DNA from: Hyphomonas sp.
GTDB lineage: Bacteria; Pseudomonadota; Alphaproteobacteria; Caulobacterales; Hyphomonadaceae
Length of the DNA: 64,000 nt
Direction: 5' to 3'
NCBI GenBank assembly: GCA_017792365.1
Contig: CP051229.1
Location: 682,001 to 746,000 of the forward strand
Shown here: positions 9,149 to 20,975 of the stretch, piece by piece
Numbering within the stretch: position 1 is the first letter of the stretch
Layout of the letters: each line of letters starts with the position of its first letter
Translations under genes and position numbers: made by a program
Notes under the pieces: generated by a model
Told to the model about the DNA's origin: nothing
Seen by the model: the letters and a program-made list of their open reading frames with translations, nothing else
Databases searched by the model: none

Positions 9149-10442
9149 AGATCGGATATTCACGAACCTCTACGGTCGGCACGACTGGCGTCTGGAAGAG
9201 GCGAAGAAGCGCGGTGCATGGAATTCGACCGCCGAACTCATGCAGTTCGGACCGGAATGGATTTGCGAGCAGGTCAAGGCCTCCGGCCTCCGGGGCAGGG
9301 GCGGCGCAGGCTTCCCCACCGGACTGAAATGGACCTTCATGCCGAAAGAGGTGAAGGACCGTCCGCACTACCTGGTCGTCAACGCCGACGAGTCAGAACC
9401 AGGCACGTGCAAGGATCGCGACATCATGCGTCACGATCCGCATCTCCTGATCGAGGGGTGCCTGATCGCGTCGTTCGCGATGCGGGCCCACGCCTGCTAC
9501 ATCTACCTGCGTGGCGAGTATATTCACGAGCGCGAGACGCTCGAAGCAGCGATCAAGGAAGCCTATGCCGCCGGACTGGTCGGCAAGAACGCGGCGGGCT
9601 CCGGCTGGGACTTCGACATCTACGTCCACCACGGCGCCGGCGCCTACATCTGCGGCGAGGAAACTGCGCTTCTCGAAAGCCTTGAGGGCAAGAAGGGCCA
9701 GCCGCGGTTGAAGCCGCCTTTCCCCGCCAACGCTGGTCTTTATGGCTGCCCGACGACCGTCAACAACGTCGAGTCGATCGCTGTCGCCCCGACGATCCTT
9801 CGCCGTGGCGCGGGCTGGTTTGCCGGCTTCGGGCGGCCGAACAACACCGGAACCAAGATCTTCTGCGTGTCGGGCCACGTAAATTCGCCGTGCAATATCG
9901 AAGAAGAGATGTCGATCCCGCTCCGGACCTTGATCGAAGAGCATTGTGATGGGGTTCGCGGCGGCTGGGACAACCTCAAAGCGATCATCCCGGGCGGATC
10001 GTCGGTCCCCCTCATCCCGAGGGAAATCTGCGACGATGTTCTGATGGATTTCGACGCCCTGCGTGACGTGAAATCGGGTCTCGGCACCGCCGCCGTGATC
10101 GTGATGGATCAGTCGACGGACATCGTGCGCGCCATCGCGCGTATCAGCTACTTCTACAAGCACGAGAGCTGCGGCCAGTGCACGCCATGCCGTGAGGGCA
10201 CCGGATGGATGTGGCGTGTCCTCAACAGGATGGCGCGCGGAGAGGCGGAAACGAGCGAGATTGATACCTTGCTGGAAGTGACGACCCAGGTCGAAGGTCA
10301 CACGATCTGCGCGTTGGGCGATGCTGCGGCATGGCCGATCCAGGGGCTGATCCGCCATTTCCGGCATGAGATCGAGGACCGGATAAACGACTACAGGTCC
10401 CGTCGCGCGCATGTTACCGGCGCCACCGTGGCTGCGGAGTAG
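9135..10442 (+). CDS. nuoF: NADH-quinone oxidoreductase subunit F
   Basis: NADH-binding flavoprotein subunit with FMN and one [4Fe-4S] cluster. The 435 residues match the family. [16 protein letters not shown] near residue 53 is the FMN/NADH glycine-rich segment. [16 protein letters not shown] near residue 345 gives three cluster cysteines, and the fourth is in [13 protein letters not shown]. The ATG at 9135 lies inside the preceding small gene. Confidence 0.97.
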   Translation: MLQDKDRIFTNLYGRHDWRLEEAKKRGAWNSTAELMQFGPEWICEQVKASGLRGRGGAGFPTGLKWTFMPKEVKDRPHYLVVNADESEPGTCKDRDIMRHDPHLLIEGCLIASFAMRAHACYIYLRGEYIHERETLEAAIKEAYAAGLVGKNAAGSGWDFDIYVHHGAGAYICGEETALLESLEGKKGQPRLKPPFPANAGLYGCPTTVNNVESIAVAPTILRRGAGWFAGFGRPNNTGTKIFCVSGHVNSPCNIEEEMSIPLRTLIEEHCDGVRGGWDNLKAIIPGGSSVPLIPREICDDVLMDFDALRDVKSGLGTAAVIVMDQSTDIVRAIARISYFYKHESCGQCTPCREGTGWMWRVLNRMARGEAETSEIDTLLEVTTQVEGHTICALGDAAAWPIQGLIRHFRHEIEDRINDYRSRRAHVTGATVAAE

Positions 10443-10445
10443 GGG

Positions 10446-12566
10446 ATGTCTGACACCGCAAAACTAGTTGTAGACGGCAAGGAGGTTGAGGTCCCGCGGG
10501 ACTTCACACTGCTGCAGGCGTGCGAAGCAGCAGGAGCCGAGATTCCGCGCTTCTGTTACCACGAGCGGCTGTCGATCGCCGGCAACTGTCGCATGTGCCT
10601 GGTAGACTGGGTCGGAGCGCCGAAGCCTATCGCTTCCTGCGCGCAGACCGTTGGCGACATGCGCCCAAATCCCGACGGTTCGCCGCCGGCCATTTCCACA
10701 ACGTCCGAGCGGGCGATCAAGGCGCGCAACGGCGTCATGGAATTCCTGCTCATCAACCATCCGCTTGACTGTCCGATCTGCGATCAGGGCGGAGAATGCG
10801 ATCTCCAGGATCAGGCGATGGCGTTTGGTCGTGGCGGCTCGCGCTATGACGAGAACAAGCGCGCCGTCGACGACAAGTACATGGGACCGCTCATCAAGAC
10901 GGTCATGACCCGCTGCATCCAGTGCACACGTTGCGTGCGCTTCGCGGCTGAGGTCGCCGGGGTCGAAGAACTGGGGCTGATCAACCGCGGCGAAGGCGCC
11001 GAGATCACGACATACCTCGAAAAAGCCATGAGTTCGGAACTCTCGGGTAACGTCATCGACCTTTGCCCGGTTGGGGCGCTCACCTCCAAACCCTACGCAT
11101 TCAACGCGCGCCCGTGGGAACTGCGGAAGACGGAATCGGTCGACGTCATGGACGCCCTGGGCAGCGCGATCCGCGTCGACAGCCGCGGCGTCGCCGTCAT
11201 GCGGATCCTTCCGCGCGTGAACGAGGAAATCAACGAGGAGTGGATCTCCGACAAGACCCGCTTTGTCTGGGATGGCCTCGGTCGCCAGAGACTGGATCAG
11301 GCTTTCGTCCGCAAGAATGGCTCCTTGGCTGCCGTGACCCCCAACGAGGCCGTCGAGGCTGCGGCCGCTGCCTTGAATGGTCAGCCGGACCGGATCGCGG
11401 CGATCGCCGGAGACCTGGTGAGCGCAGAGACAGTTCTCGCTGCGCGGGATTTGCTGCGGTCGCTCGGTGTGAAGTCCATCGATTGCCGGCAGGATGGCGC
11501 ACACGTGGGACTGGATGCGAACGGCGATTTGATGCCTCGCGAGTCCTGGCTCTTCAACTCATCCATCATGGGGCTCGATCAGGCTGACGCGATTGTACTG
11601 ATCGGCGCAAACCCGCGCGTTGAAGCGCCAGTACTGAACGCGCGCATCCGCAAGAACTGGCTGCACCGCGACCTCAAGGTCGCGGTCATCGGCGAGCAGA
11701 TCGACCTTGGCTACGACTACGAGTGGCTGGGCGCCGGCAGCGACACCTTAAAAGCCCTCATCGATGGCGGTTCGTTCCGCCAGACCCTGTCGGATGCGAA
11801 GAACCCCATGGTGGTTATCGGGCAGGGCGCGCTCATGGGTCCCGAGGGAGCCGCCGTTCTGCATGCCGCCTCCAGACTGGCGGAAAGCGTCGGCGCATTC
11901 CGCGCAGACGAAGCCGATCCCTGGAACGGCTTCAACGTGCTTCACACGGCGGCAGGCCGCGTCGGAGCCCTCGATCTCGGCTTCCTCCCAACCGCAGGCG
12001 GACGCTCGACGAACGAGATCCTGTCCGCAGCCGAAGCAGGTGACCTCGACACTGTCATCCTGCTCGGCGCAGACGAGATCGACACATCAAAGCTTGGAAA
12101 CGCAACGGTCATCTATTTCGGCAGCCATGGTGATGCGGGCGCTCACCGCGCGGACATCATCCTGCCGTCTCCAACCTACACCGAGCAGGCTGCGACCTAC
12201 GTCAACACAGAGGGCAGGGTGCAACGCGCCTATCCCGCCGTGGGCATGAAGGGTGAAGCCCGCGAGGAATGGCGCTGGCTCCGCGCTATTTCCGGCCTGT
12301 TAGACCATCCGCTCGCATACGATGATCTCGCGGGGCTGCGCGCCGCGCTGAATGACGCCAACCCGGTCTTCAAGGGCAAGGATTTCGCGCCGGCAATGGC
12401 GGCGTCGAAACCCGGCCCCTACGGCGTCCAAGGCGGGCTATCGCACCACGCGTTCCAGAGCGCGATCGCGAGCTTCTACCTGAACAACCCGATCGCTCGC
12501 GCCTCCCGTACGATGGCGGAGTGCGCGGAGCTCGCTCAAACCCGCACGTCGGTTGCGGCGGAGTAG
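10446..12566 (+). CDS. nuoG: NADH-quinone oxidoreductase subunit G
   Basis: Large iron-sulfur subunit of the NADH module, 706 aa. The N-terminal ferredoxin-like domain has [15 protein letters not shown]. Next come [17 protein letters not shown] and [12 protein letters not shown] molybdopterin-oxidoreductase-like domain without visible catalytic use follows. It starts 3 bp after the nuoF stop and the frame is intact. Confidence 0.96.
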   Translation: MSDTAKLVVDGKEVEVPRDFTLLQACEAAGAEIPRFCYHERLSIAGNCRMCLVDWVGAPKPIASCAQTVGDMRPNPDGSPPAISTTSERAIKARNGVMEFLLINHPLDCPICDQGGECDLQDQAMAFGRGGSRYDENKRAVDDKYMGPLIKTVMTRCIQCTRCVRFAAEVAGVEELGLINRGEGAEITTYLEKAMSSELSGNVIDLCPVGALTSKPYAFNARPWELRKTESVDVMDALGSAIRVDSRGVAVMRILPRVNEEINEEWISDKTRFVWDGLGRQRLDQAFVRKNGSLAAVTPNEAVEAAAAALNGQPDRIAAIAGDLVSAETVLAARDLLRSLGVKSIDCRQDGAHVGLDANGDLMPRESWLFNSSIMGLDQADAIVLIGANPRVEAPVLNARIRKNWLHRDLKVAVIGEQIDLGYDYEWLGAGSDTLKALIDGGSFRQTLSDAKNPMVVIGQGALMGPEGAAVLHAASRLAESVGAFRADEADPWNGFNVLHTAAGRVGALDLGFLPTAGGRSTNEILSAAEAGDLDTVILLGADEIDTSKLGNATVIYFGSHGDAGAHRADIILPSPTYTEQAATYVNTEGRVQRAYPAVGMKGEAREEWRWLRAISGLLDHPLAYDDLAGLRAALNDANPVFKGKDFAPAMAASKPGPYGVQGGLSHHAFQSAIASFYLNNPIARASRTMAECAELAQTRTSVAAE

Positions 12567-12571
12567 GCGGC

Positions 12572-13657
12572 ATGGAAACTCTGATCCAATGGGGCGGCGG
12601 TGTCTGGGGCGGGATCGGCTTGGCCGTTCTGCAGATCGCAGCCTTCCTGCTTGTGCTGCTGCTCGGTATCGCCTTCCTGCTGTGGATGGACCGGAAAGTC
12701 CTGGCCGCCGTCATGATGCGGAAGGGCCCCAACGTCGTCGGACCGTTTGGCCTTCTCCAGTCCTTTGCGGACTTTCTGAAGTTTGTCCTCAAGGAGATCG
12801 TCATCCCCGCGGGGGCCAACAAGACCGTCTTCCTGCTGGCACCTATACTCTCGACGACCCTTGCTCTCGTGACTTGGGCTGTGATCCCCGTCGCACCCGG
12901 CTGGGTGATTTCCGATCTGAATGTCGGAATTCTCTATATCTTCGCGATCTCATCGCTCGGCGTCTACGGCATCATCATGGGCGGCTGGGCGTCCAACTCG
13001 AAATACCCCTTCCTTGGCGGCCTTCGCTCTGCGGCTCAGATGGTCTCCTATGAAGTCTCGATTGGCTTCGTGATTGTCACCGTGCTCTTGCTGGTCGGTT
13101 CAATGAACCTGACCGATATCGTGAATGCACAGGCGGGCGGGTTCTGGAACTGGCACGCCTTCCTGCTCACACCAGAAAAGCTGCCCCTGTTTCCGGTCAT
13201 GTTCGCGATGTTCGTGATCTTTTTCGTATCCGCGCTGGCCGAAACAAACCGTCCGCCATTCGACTTGCCGGAAGCGGAATCGGAACTCGTTGCGGGCTAT
13301 CAGGTCGAATACTCGTCGACGCCGTTTCTGCTGCTCTTCCTCGGCGAGCAGGTGGCGATCACTCTGATGTGCGCACTGGCCACCATTCTGTTTTTTGGCG
13401 GCTGGCATGCGCCGTTCCCGGTGCCGATCGCAGCGGATCTACCGGCATGGCTCACATCGCTGGGCTCATTTGCGATCTTCGTCGTGAAGGTGGTGTTCTT
13501 CTTCTTCATCTTCGCGTTGGTTCGCGCACTCGTACCGCGCTACCGCTACGACCAGCTGATGCGTCTGGGCTGGAAGATCTTCCTCCCCACCTCGCTCGTC
13601 GCTGTGATCGTCGTCTCCGCCTACGTAGTGTTCCTGCAACCCGGAATGGAGGCATGA
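12572..13657 (+). CDS. nuoH: NADH-quinone oxidoreductase subunit H
   Basis: Membrane subunit joining the peripheral and membrane arms and forming part of the quinone chamber. The ATG at 12572 gives 361 aa with about eight membrane segments. Conserved loops are [20 protein letters not shown] and [20 protein letters not shown]. The frame opens earlier at 12521 within nuoG, but [10 protein letters not shown] is the natural start, 5 bp after the nuoG stop. Confidence 0.96.
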   Translation: METLIQWGGGVWGGIGLAVLQIAAFLLVLLLGIAFLLWMDRKVLAAVMMRKGPNVVGPFGLLQSFADFLKFVLKEIVIPAGANKTVFLLAPILSTTLALVTWAVIPVAPGWVISDLNVGILYIFAISSLGVYGIIMGGWASNSKYPFLGGLRSAAQMVSYEVSIGFVIVTVLLLVGSMNLTDIVNAQAGGFWNWHAFLLTPEKLPLFPVMFAMFVIFFVSALAETNRPPFDLPEAESELVAGYQVEYSSTPFLLLFLGEQVAITLMCALATILFFGGWHAPFPVPIAADLPAWLTSLGSFAIFVVKVVFFFFIFALVRALVPRYRYDQLMRLGWKIFLPTSLVAVIVVSAYVVFLQPGMEA

Positions 13658-13662
13658 GCTAG

Positions 13663-14148
13663 ATGTCCATCCTTCAGACAATTCGCGGCGCACTCCTGAC
13701 CGATTTCGTGTCGGCCACAGGGCTGGCGATGAAGAAGTACTTCCAGCGGAAGTACACGATCAATTATCCCTTCGAGAAAGGCCCGCTCAGCCCGCGGTTC
13801 AGAGGTGAACACGCGCTGCGCCGGTACCCGAGCGGGGAAGAACGCTGCATCGCCTGCAAGCTATGCGAGGCGATCTGTCCTGCCCAGGCGATTACGATCG
13901 AGGCCGAACCGCGCGATGACGGCAGCCGCCGGACGACGCGCTACGACATCGACATGGTGAAGTGCATCTATTGCGGCTTTTGCCAGGAAGCGTGCCCCGT
14001 GGATGCGATCGTCGAGGGGCCGAATTTCGAGTTTGCGACCGAAACACGCGAAGAGCTGTACTACGACAAGGAACGACTGCTCGCTAACGGCGACAGATGG
14101 GAAAGAGAAATTGCGCGAAATCTAGAATTGGATGCGCGCTATCGCTAA
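13663..14148 (+). CDS. nuoI: NADH-quinone oxidoreductase subunit I
   Basis: The 23-kDa subunit with two [4Fe-4S] clusters (N6a/N6b). The two ferredoxin motifs are [12 protein letters not shown] near residue 62 and [12 protein letters not shown] near residue 101. The 161 residues match the family. It starts 5 bp after nuoH. A 97-bp gap follows before nuoJ, unusually long for this operon. Confidence 0.96.
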   Translation: MSILQTIRGALLTDFVSATGLAMKKYFQRKYTINYPFEKGPLSPRFRGEHALRRYPSGEERCIACKLCEAICPAQAITIEAEPRDDGSRRTTRYDIDMVKCIYCGFCQEACPVDAIVEGPNFEFATETREELYYDKERLLANGDRWEREIARNLELDARYR

Positions 14149-14245
14149 AAGGGCGCGACTTGGCGGTCGGTGGGCTGAGTCGCTTCAAGTTTTTGTCGCC
14201 AACAGGCGGCGATCCCCGACGCATGGCTAATAGGACCCAGTCAGA

Positions 14246-14839
14246 GTGCCATTGATTGCATTCTATATTCTCGGCGCCATCGTGGCGCTCTCGGCAGTGC
14301 TGGTTGTCGCTGCGCGCAATCCCGTGCACTCGGTGCTCTGGCTGATCTGCGCGTTCTTCACATCGGCGGGCCTTCTGGTTCTGATTGGCGCTGAGTTCCT
14401 CGCCATGCTGCTCGTCGTGGTTTACGTCGGGGCTGTCGCGGTGCTGTTCCTTTTCGTCGTGATGATGCTCGACGTCGATTTCGTTGAGCTGAAGCAGGGC
14501 TTCCAGAACTACGTTGTCTCCGGCGCCGCAATCGCCTTGATCCTGTTCGCAGAGATCGGTGTCATCGCCGCTTCCATCGGCCCCGGCAGCAACGCGACGA
14601 TGGACCCAAGTCCCGGCGCCGACACGAACGCCGAAGCAATCGGCGCGGTTCTCTACACAGACTATCTGCTGCTGTTCCAGCTCGCGGGCCTGATTCTGCT
14701 CATCGCGATGATCGGCGCGATCGTCCTCACACTGCGCGGCCGCCCGCGTGCGAAGCGCCAGAACATCGCGGAACAGACAGGGCGCAAGCGCAAGGACGCG
14801 GTCGAATTGCGCGACGTGCGGCCAGGAGAGGGCGTCTAG
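14246..14839 (+). CDS. nuoJ: NADH-quinone oxidoreductase subunit J
   Basis: Membrane-arm subunit with five predicted helices, 197 aa. Typical features are the N-terminal FYILGAIVALSAVLVV helix, ARNPVHSVLWL, and the third helix with VVYVGAVAVLFLFVVMMLD, whose pi-bulge is important for coupling. The start is GTG at 14246. The charged C-terminal tail after residue 165 is of the alphaproteobacterial type. nuoK begins on the next base after the stop. Confidence 0.94.
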   Translation: MPLIAFYILGAIVALSAVLVVAARNPVHSVLWLICAFFTSAGLLVLIGAEFLAMLLVVVYVGAVAVLFLFVVMMLDVDFVELKQGFQNYVVSGAAIALILFAEIGVIAASIGPGSNATMDPSPGADTNAEAIGAVLYTDYLLLFQLAGLILLIAMIGAIVLTLRGRPRAKRQNIAEQTGRKRKDAVELRDVRPGEGV

Positions 14840-15148
14840 ATGGAACTCACGCTCAACCATTACGTCGGCCTCTCGGCGCTGCTCTTCACGATCGGTGTCT
14901 TCGGCATTTTCGTGAACAGGAAGAACGTCATCGTCATTCTGATGGCGATCGAACTGATCCTGCTGTCCGTGAACATCAATCTCGTGGCGTTCTCGGTCTT
15001 CAATGGCGATATCGCCGGCCAGATCTTTGCGATGTTCGTGCTGACGGTCGCAGCTGCTGAGGCTGCGGTCGGTCTGGCAATTCTGGTTGTGTACTTCCGC
15101 ACGCGCGGGGCAATCGCCGTCGAAGACGTCAACGTCTTGCGCGGCTAG
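14840..15148 (+). CDS. nuoK: NADH-quinone oxidoreductase subunit K
   Basis: Small three-helix membrane subunit (102 aa), related to MrpC antiporter subunits. The helix II glutamate lies in [19 protein letters not shown] and the helix III glutamate in [13 protein letters not shown]. Spacing to nuoJ is zero, which indicates tight coupling. Confidence 0.96.
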   Translation: MELTLNHYVGLSALLFTIGVFGIFVNRKNVIVILMAIELILLSVNINLVAFSVFNGDIAGQIFAMFVLTVAAAEAAVGLAILVVYFRTRGAIAVEDVNVLRG

Positions 15149-15168
15149 GTCGCACGAAGGAGCAGAGT

Positions 15169-17280
15169 GTGATCTCGCAGGAAGCCATCGCCCTGATCAT
15201 CGTATTTGCGCCGGCAATCGCCGCCGCAATCGCAGGCCTCGGCCAACGTGTACTCGGTGACCGCGGCGCAATGGCCGTCACGACCGCAGTTGTCGTCACC
15301 GCCGCCTTGCTGGCCGCCTACCAGTTCCTTGCGCACGTGTTTGGCGATCATGAGGGCGGGGCACACGGCCACACTGTCGTAATCGCGAACTGGCTCAGCG
15401 TTGGAAACTTCATCGCAGACTGGGCCGTCCGGATCGACACGCTGTCGGTAGTCATGATGTTCGTTGTCACCAGCGTCTCGGCGCTCGTGCACATCTACTC
15501 GATCTCCTACATGGAGCACGATCCGCACCGCGCGCGGTTCTTTGCTTATCTCTCGCTGTTTACCTTCGCGATGCTGATGCTCGTGACAGCGGACAACTTC
15601 ATCCAGATGTTCTTCGGCTGGGAAGGCGTCGGGCTGGCTTCGTATCTGCTCATCGGCTTCTGGTACAAGAAACCTTCGGCCAACAGCGCGGCCATCAAGG
15701 CGTTCGTCGTCAACCGGGTCGGCGACTTCGGGTTTGCGCTCGGCATCATGGCCATCGTGCTCGTGGTACAGGCGCCTGCTGAAATGCTGGACGGCGCCGG
15801 CGCGGTCAGCGCCGCCTACCTCCAGCAGTTGGGCGTCGCCGAGTTCTCAAGCCTCCGCTTTGAAACGGCCTTCGCCGTTATCGAACAGAACGCGCTCGTG
15901 CAGCCGGTCGGCTTCTCAGGCGCTCTGCCCATTCAGGATGTTGCCCTCGATTTCCTCGGCCTGCACGTGGATGCGCTGGAGCTGATCGGTGTGCTCCTCT
16001 TCATCGGCGCGATGGGCAAGTCGGCCCAGTTCATACTTCATACATGGCTGCCGGATGCCATGGAGGGCCCGACCCCGGTCTCTGCGCTGATCCACGCCGC
16101 GACAATGGTCACGGCCGGCGTGTTCCTGGTTTGCCGTGCTTCCTATCTCTACGAACACACGGTGTTCGCCGCGAACATGATCACGATCATCGGCGCCATC
16201 ACTTGCTTCTTCGCGGCGACCGTTGGCCTGGCCCAGAACGACATCAAACGCGTGGTGGCCTACTCAACCTGTTCGCAGCTCGGATACATGTTCTTCGCTG
16301 CGGGCATCGGCGCCTATCAGGCCGCCATGTTCCACCTGTTCACGCACGCCTTCTTCAAGGCGCTGCTGTTCCTATCAGCCGGCGCCGTGATCCACGGGCT
16401 GCACGACGAGCAGGATATGAGGAAGATGGGCGGCCTGCGCCGCAAGATGCCCATCGCCTGGGCGATGATGCTGATCGGCACCTTGGCGCTGACCGGGGTG
16501 GGCATACCCGCCGTGGAAGGTCTCCACATCGGTTTCGCCGGCTTCTTCTCGAAGGACGCGATCATCGAGAGCGCCTATGCCTCTCCCGACCAGTTCGGCC
16601 CAATGGCGTTCTGGCTGGGTGTTGGCGCAGCGCTGCTGACCTCGTTCTACTCATGGCGTCTTATGATCATGACATTCCATGGCCCGACGCGCGCCAAGCA
16701 GGAATACTACGATCACGCGCATGATGCCCCGTGGATCATGACGATCCCGCTGGCGCTGCTGGCCGTCGGCGCCGTGTTTGCGGGTGGCGTATTCTACGAC
16801 GCATTCGTCGAGCACTATCAGGCCGAATTCTGGGGTGATGCGATCTACACGGCGTCAGAAAATCACGTCCTCCATGATCGACATTACGTCCCGACATGGG
16901 TGCTGATCGCGCCGGCAGCGGCGTGGATCACCGGTCTTGTGCTCGCGATCATCTTCTATGGTCTGCTTCCGCGCATTCCCCCCGCGATTGGTGAAAGCGG
17001 CGGGCCGCTCCACAGCTTCCTGTCCCGGAAATGGTACTTCGACGAAATCTACAACTTCGTCTTCGTGCGCGGCGCTGCGCTGTTGGGCGATCTCTTTTGG
17101 AAGGTAGGGGACAAGACCCTCATTGACGGCGGCGGTCCGAACGCTGCCGCAGCCATCAGCAAGGCAACCGGTTCCGGCGTATCGAGGCTGCATACGGGAT
17201 ACCTGTTCCACTATGCGCTGGTGATCCTGCTCACAGTGGTTGCATTCGGCGCGGTCGTGATCTGGAGCATGGTGTCGTAG
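15169..17280 (+). CDS. nuoL: NADH-quinone oxidoreductase subunit L
   Basis: Distal antiporter-like proton-pumping subunit with the long lateral helix, 703 aa, GTG start at 15169 after an AAGGAG site. The core contains [19 protein letters not shown], the key lysine region [20 protein letters not shown], and [12 protein letters not shown]. The extended C-terminus forms the lateral helix and final membrane segment. The frame is intact. Confidence 0.97.
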   Translation: MISQEAIALIIVFAPAIAAAIAGLGQRVLGDRGAMAVTTAVVVTAALLAAYQFLAHVFGDHEGGAHGHTVVIANWLSVGNFIADWAVRIDTLSVVMMFVVTSVSALVHIYSISYMEHDPHRARFFAYLSLFTFAMLMLVTADNFIQMFFGWEGVGLASYLLIGFWYKKPSANSAAIKAFVVNRVGDFGFALGIMAIVLVVQAPAEMLDGAGAVSAAYLQQLGVAEFSSLRFETAFAVIEQNALVQPVGFSGALPIQDVALDFLGLHVDALELIGVLLFIGAMGKSAQFILHTWLPDAMEGPTPVSALIHAATMVTAGVFLVCRASYLYEHTVFAANMITIIGAITCFFAATVGLAQNDIKRVVAYSTCSQLGYMFFAAGIGAYQAAMFHLFTHAFFKALLFLSAGAVIHGLHDEQDMRKMGGLRRKMPIAWAMMLIGTLALTGVGIPAVEGLHIGFAGFFSKDAIIESAYASPDQFGPMAFWLGVGAALLTSFYSWRLMIMTFHGPTRAKQEYYDHAHDAPWIMTIPLALLAVGAVFAGGVFYDAFVEHYQAEFWGDAIYTASENHVLHDRHYVPTWVLIAPAAAWITGLVLAIIFYGLLPRIPPAIGESGGPLHSFLSRKWYFDEIYNFVFVRGAALLGDLFWKVGDKTLIDGGGPNAAAAISKATGSGVSRLHTGYLFHYALVILLTVVAFGAVVIWSMVS

Positions 17281-17284
17281 GCCG

Positions 17285-18757
17285 ATGAACGAACTTCCGC
17301 TCCTCTCATTGATGACCTTTCTGCCCCTGGTCGGGGCGGTGCTAATCATCGCACTGCGCAATCTCGCCGGCGCCCGAGAGGGCGCTCTGTCCTCGATGAT
17401 CGCGCTGGTGACCACGCTGGCCACGCTCACAGTTTCGTTGGTCGTGCTCGGCGGCTTCGACCCCGATGGGGCGGAGTATCAGTTCGTCGAGAGACAGGCG
17501 TGGTTCGGAAACAGCTCCTACGCGATGGGCGTGGACGGGCTGTCGCTGTCGCTTGTCATCCTCACAACCGCATTGACCCCGCTCTGCATCCTCCAGGCGA
17601 TGACATCCATCAAGGACCGCGTGCCGTCCTTCATGGTGGCGTTCCTCGTACTCGAGACCCTGATGATCGGGGTGTTCTGTGCGATGGACCTGATTTTGTT
17701 CTATGTGTTCTTCGAGGGCGGCCTGATTCCCATGTTCCTGATCATCGGGATCTGGGGCGGCAAGAACCGGCTCTACGCGGCCTTCAAGTTCTTCCTTTAC
17801 ACCCTGTTGGGTTCGCTGCTTCTGCTCGCGGCGCTGGTCTACATGTACACGGTCACCGGTACGACTTTCATTCCGGATCTGCAGGACTACCCGTTCGCGC
17901 CCGGCGTGCAGACGTGGCTATGGCTCGCCTTCTTCGCATCCTTTGCGGTCAAGCTACCGATGTGGCCGGTGCACACCTGGTTGCCTGACGCCCACGTTGA
18001 GGCGCCGACCTCCGGCTCGGTGGTTCTGGCGGCGATCCTTCTCAAGATGGGCGGATACGGCTTCCTCCGGTTTTCGCTCCCGATGTTCCCGGACGCGTCC
18101 GAGCTGTTCCAACCGCTGATGTTCGCCCTCAGCGTGGTTGCGATCGTTTACGCCTCGCTGGTCGCCTTCCGCCAGACCGATATCAAGAAGCTGGTGGCGT
18201 ACTCGTCCGTTGCACACATGGGCTTCGTCACGCTCGGCATCTTCGCCTTCAACGAGGAGGGTATACAGGGCGCGATCTTCCAGATGATCTCGCACGGGAT
18301 CATTTCAGGGGCGCTCTTCTTTTGCGTCGGCGTGATCTACGACCGGATGCACACCCGCGAGATTTCGTTCTACGGCGGTCTCGTCCACAGGATGCCGGTA
18401 TATGCAGCGTTCATGATGCTGTTCTCGATGGCGAACGTGGGCCTGCCGGGCACCAGCGGCTTCATCGGCGAGATATTGACGATGGTAGGGGGCTTCCAGG
18501 CCAGCACACTTGCGGCCGCAGGCGCCGCGATCGGCGTCATCCTGTCAGCGGTCTATATGCTTACGCTCTACCGCCGCACGGTGTTCGGCGAACTCGTCAA
18601 CGAGAAGCTGAGCGCGATCAAGGACGTTACGGCGCTGGAGTTCCTGATCCTCGGGCTTCTGGCCGCCGGAACATTGATCCTGGGTGTCGCCCCATCTTAC
18701 GTGTTTGAACTCACCGAGGGCTCCACGCTCGAATTGCTCTCGATGATCGGACGATAG
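17285..18757 (+). CDS. nuoM: NADH-quinone oxidoreductase subunit M
   Basis: Antiporter-like proton-pumping subunit, 490 aa, about 14 helices. [18 protein letters not shown] carries the conserved glutamate in helix 5. The lysine region [19 protein letters not shown] is intact. It starts 4 bp after the nuoL stop. Confidence 0.97.
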   Translation: MNELPLLSLMTFLPLVGAVLIIALRNLAGAREGALSSMIALVTTLATLTVSLVVLGGFDPDGAEYQFVERQAWFGNSSYAMGVDGLSLSLVILTTALTPLCILQAMTSIKDRVPSFMVAFLVLETLMIGVFCAMDLILFYVFFEGGLIPMFLIIGIWGGKNRLYAAFKFFLYTLLGSLLLLAALVYMYTVTGTTFIPDLQDYPFAPGVQTWLWLAFFASFAVKLPMWPVHTWLPDAHVEAPTSGSVVLAAILLKMGGYGFLRFSLPMFPDASELFQPLMFALSVVAIVYASLVAFRQTDIKKLVAYSSVAHMGFVTLGIFAFNEEGIQGAIFQMISHGIISGALFFCVGVIYDRMHTREISFYGGLVHRMPVYAAFMMLFSMANVGLPGTSGFIGEILTMVGGFQASTLAAAGAAIGVILSAVYMLTLYRRTVFGELVNEKLSAIKDVTALEFLILGLLAAGTLILGVAPSYVFELTEGSTLELLSMIGR

Positions 18758-18764
18758 GCACGAT

Positions 18765-20186
18765 ATGAACCTGATCACCGATCTCCAGAACTCAGCGCCA
18801 GAAGCCGCACTGGCAATCATCGGCCTCGCGGCGGTGCTGATCGGCGCAATAGTCGGCGAGGGAAGTCGACTTCTGATCCGAACAATCGCGGTTGCGGCAT
18901 TGGCCGGCGCAGCGGTGCTGGCGGCGCAGCAATACGGAAGCGGAAGGCTTGAGGCGTTTGGCGCGCTGTACGTCGCAACGCCGTTCGTCGCCTTCGCGAA
19001 GATCGGGCTGTACGCTCTGGCGGCCATCTCGCTTCTGGTGTCCGGCAAATCGCTGAAGGAAGCAGCAGTCGATCGCTACGAGTATCCGCTGCTGATCCTT
19101 TTCGCCGCTCTCGGCGGCGGTGTCATGCTCTCCGCTAACAGTCTTATGACGCTGTATCTCGGCGTCGAAACCCTCAGCTTGCCATCGTATGTCCTTGCCG
19201 CATTCCGCCGAGATCACGTGCGGTCTGCCGAGGCGGGATTGAAATACTTCGTCCTGGGCGCGCTCGCCTCGGGCCTCCTCCTGTACGGATGCTCGCTCGT
19301 CTACGGCTTCACCGGCAGCGCCAGCTACGACGTGATCGCGGAGGCCGATCTATCAATCGGCCTGACGTTCGGGATGGTTCTGATCATCATCGGCCTGGCG
19401 TTCAAGGCGTCCGCTGCGCCGCTCCACGTGTGGACACCTGACGTCTATGCAGGCGCGCCAACGCCGGTCGTCACATTCTTTGCGACCGCACCCAAGCTGG
19501 CGGCGGTCGCTGTTTTTGCGAACGTCATGTTCAGCGCGTTCAATGGCCATGAAACCGACTGGAGCCCGATCATTGCAATCATCGCCGCGCTGTCGATGAT
19601 TATCGGCTCGCTAGGCGCGCTGACCCAATCCAGCCTCAAGCGCCTCCTGGCGTATTCGTCGATCGCCAATGTCGGCTTCGCATTGATTGGCCTTGCAGCG
19701 GGCGTCGAAGTCGGGGCGTCGGCGATCCTGGTCTACATGGCGATCTATGTAGTCGGCACCCTCGGTTTGTTCGTGGGTCTGCTCACAATCCGCAAGGATG
19801 GCGAGCCTTTGGATACGATCGACGATCTGAACGGCCTCGCGAAAGCCAAGCCGCTTGTCGCGTTCGGCATGACGGTCCTGATTTTCTCGGTCGCCGGCAT
19901 TCCGCCAGCAGCGGGTTTCTGGGGCAAGCTTGCTGTATTCCAGGCGGGTCTCGAGGCCGATCTCCTCTGGTTGGTGCTCGTAGGCGTCGTGGCCAGCGTG
20001 ATCTCGCTGGGCTACTACCTGCGCGTGGTTTGGGCGATGATGGTGAAACCGTCTGACAGCACCCTGGACCGGAGCGATTGGGTGGAAGTCGCAGCCGTAG
20101 TAGGGGCTTCGGTCGCGGTGTTCCCGGTCCTGACGATCACCATCCAATCCCTGCTCGACGCTGCCGCCAGCGCCACGCTCGGCTAG
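18765..20186 (+). CDS. nuoN: NADH-quinone oxidoreductase subunit N
   Basis: Third antiporter-like subunit, 473 aa, at the inner end of the membrane arm. Landmarks are GVETLSLPSYVLAAFRR, FKASAAPLHVWTPDVYAGAP with the channel lysine, and KRLLAYSSIANVGFALIG. It ends the nuo genes, and birA starts on the next base. Confidence 0.97.
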   Translation: MNLITDLQNSAPEAALAIIGLAAVLIGAIVGEGSRLLIRTIAVAALAGAAVLAAQQYGSGRLEAFGALYVATPFVAFAKIGLYALAAISLLVSGKSLKEAAVDRYEYPLLILFAALGGGVMLSANSLMTLYLGVETLSLPSYVLAAFRRDHVRSAEAGLKYFVLGALASGLLLYGCSLVYGFTGSASYDVIAEADLSIGLTFGMVLIIIGLAFKASAAPLHVWTPDVYAGAPTPVVTFFATAPKLAAVAVFANVMFSAFNGHETDWSPIIAIIAALSMIIGSLGALTQSSLKRLLAYSSIANVGFALIGLAAGVEVGASAILVYMAIYVVGTLGLFVGLLTIRKDGEPLDTIDDLNGLAKAKPLVAFGMTVLIFSVAGIPPAAGFWGKLAVFQAGLEADLLWLVLVGVVASVISLGYYLRVVWAMMVKPSDSTLDRSDWVEVAAVVGASVAVFPVLTITIQSLLDAAASATLG

Positions 20187-20954
20187 ATGACGAGCGTCGA
20201 TCAGCTCGTCGGGGCGCCCTGGCCGGTGCTGGAATACGACACGATCGACAGCACAAACGCAGAAGCGCTGCGTAAGGCCGATACTCAGCCGGCCGCACCA
20301 TACTGGGTAAGGGCGGAAGCACAGACCTCCGGCCGCGGGCGTCTTGGCCGCGCCTGGTCATCGCCGCCTGGCAATCTGTTCGCCAGTGCGGTCTTTCCAT
20401 ACGAAGGCAACCTCGCGACGGCGCCCTTGATCTGTTTTGCCGCCGGGCTGGCGGTTGTCGACGCGCTTCAGGAAATCGCCACGGCCGATGCGACCTCAAT
20501 GGTCAGGCTGAAATGGCCCAACGACGTCCTCGTCGAGGACGCGAAGATCTGCGGTATTCTGATCGAAACCTCCAGAAATGGGAATTCGCCGCTGATTGTC
20601 GTCGCCGGGTTCGGGCTCAACCTCGCATCGGCGCCGGCGCTGGATGATCGGAAGTCGGTCTGTGTCGCAGACCTAATGAAAACCAACACCCCCAGTCCGC
20701 GCGAAGCCTTGTCGGTACTGGATCGGATGTTCCGCCGCCGACTGGGCCAGTTGCTGAATGACGGCTTTGCGCCGATCCGACATGACTGGTTGCAGCGTAC
20801 AATACCCGTGGGGCGAGTGGTGTCGTACAAGATCGGCGCGGAAATCCATGAGGGAGAGTTTGTCGACCTTGCCGACGATGGCGCGCTTGCCGTGCGGGAC
20901 GCAGCCGGACACATCCAGTATGTACGTACGGGCGATGTCGGACTAGTAGGGTAA
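20187..20954 (+). CDS. birA: biotin--acetyl-CoA-carboxylase ligase
   Basis: Biotin protein ligase, which activates biotin with ATP and transfers it to the AccB lysine. The 255 residues comprise the catalytic domain (SGRGRLGRAWSSPPGN near residue 49, LKWPNDVLVEDAKICGIL near residue 108) and a small SH3-like C-terminal domain. It lacks an N-terminal helix-turn-helix, so it is unlikely to act as the biotin repressor. The ATG abuts the nuoN stop without a gap. Confidence 0.94.
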   Translation: MTSVDQLVGAPWPVLEYDTIDSTNAEALRKADTQPAAPYWVRAEAQTSGRGRLGRAWSSPPGNLFASAVFPYEGNLATAPLICFAAGLAVVDALQEIATADATSMVRLKWPNDVLVEDAKICGILIETSRNGNSPLIVVAGFGLNLASAPALDDRKSVCVADLMKTNTPSPREALSVLDRMFRRRLGQLLNDGFAPIRHDWLQRTIPVGRVVSYKIGAEIHEGEFVDLADDGALAVRDAAGHIQYVRTGDVGLVG

Positions 20955-20975
20955 TTATTCACTGGAAGCCGATAA

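Noticed and set aside
9393-10412. 339-residue minus-strand ORF opposite nuoF
   Set aside because: Shadow of nuoF codon bias, no recognisable motif or ribosome site.
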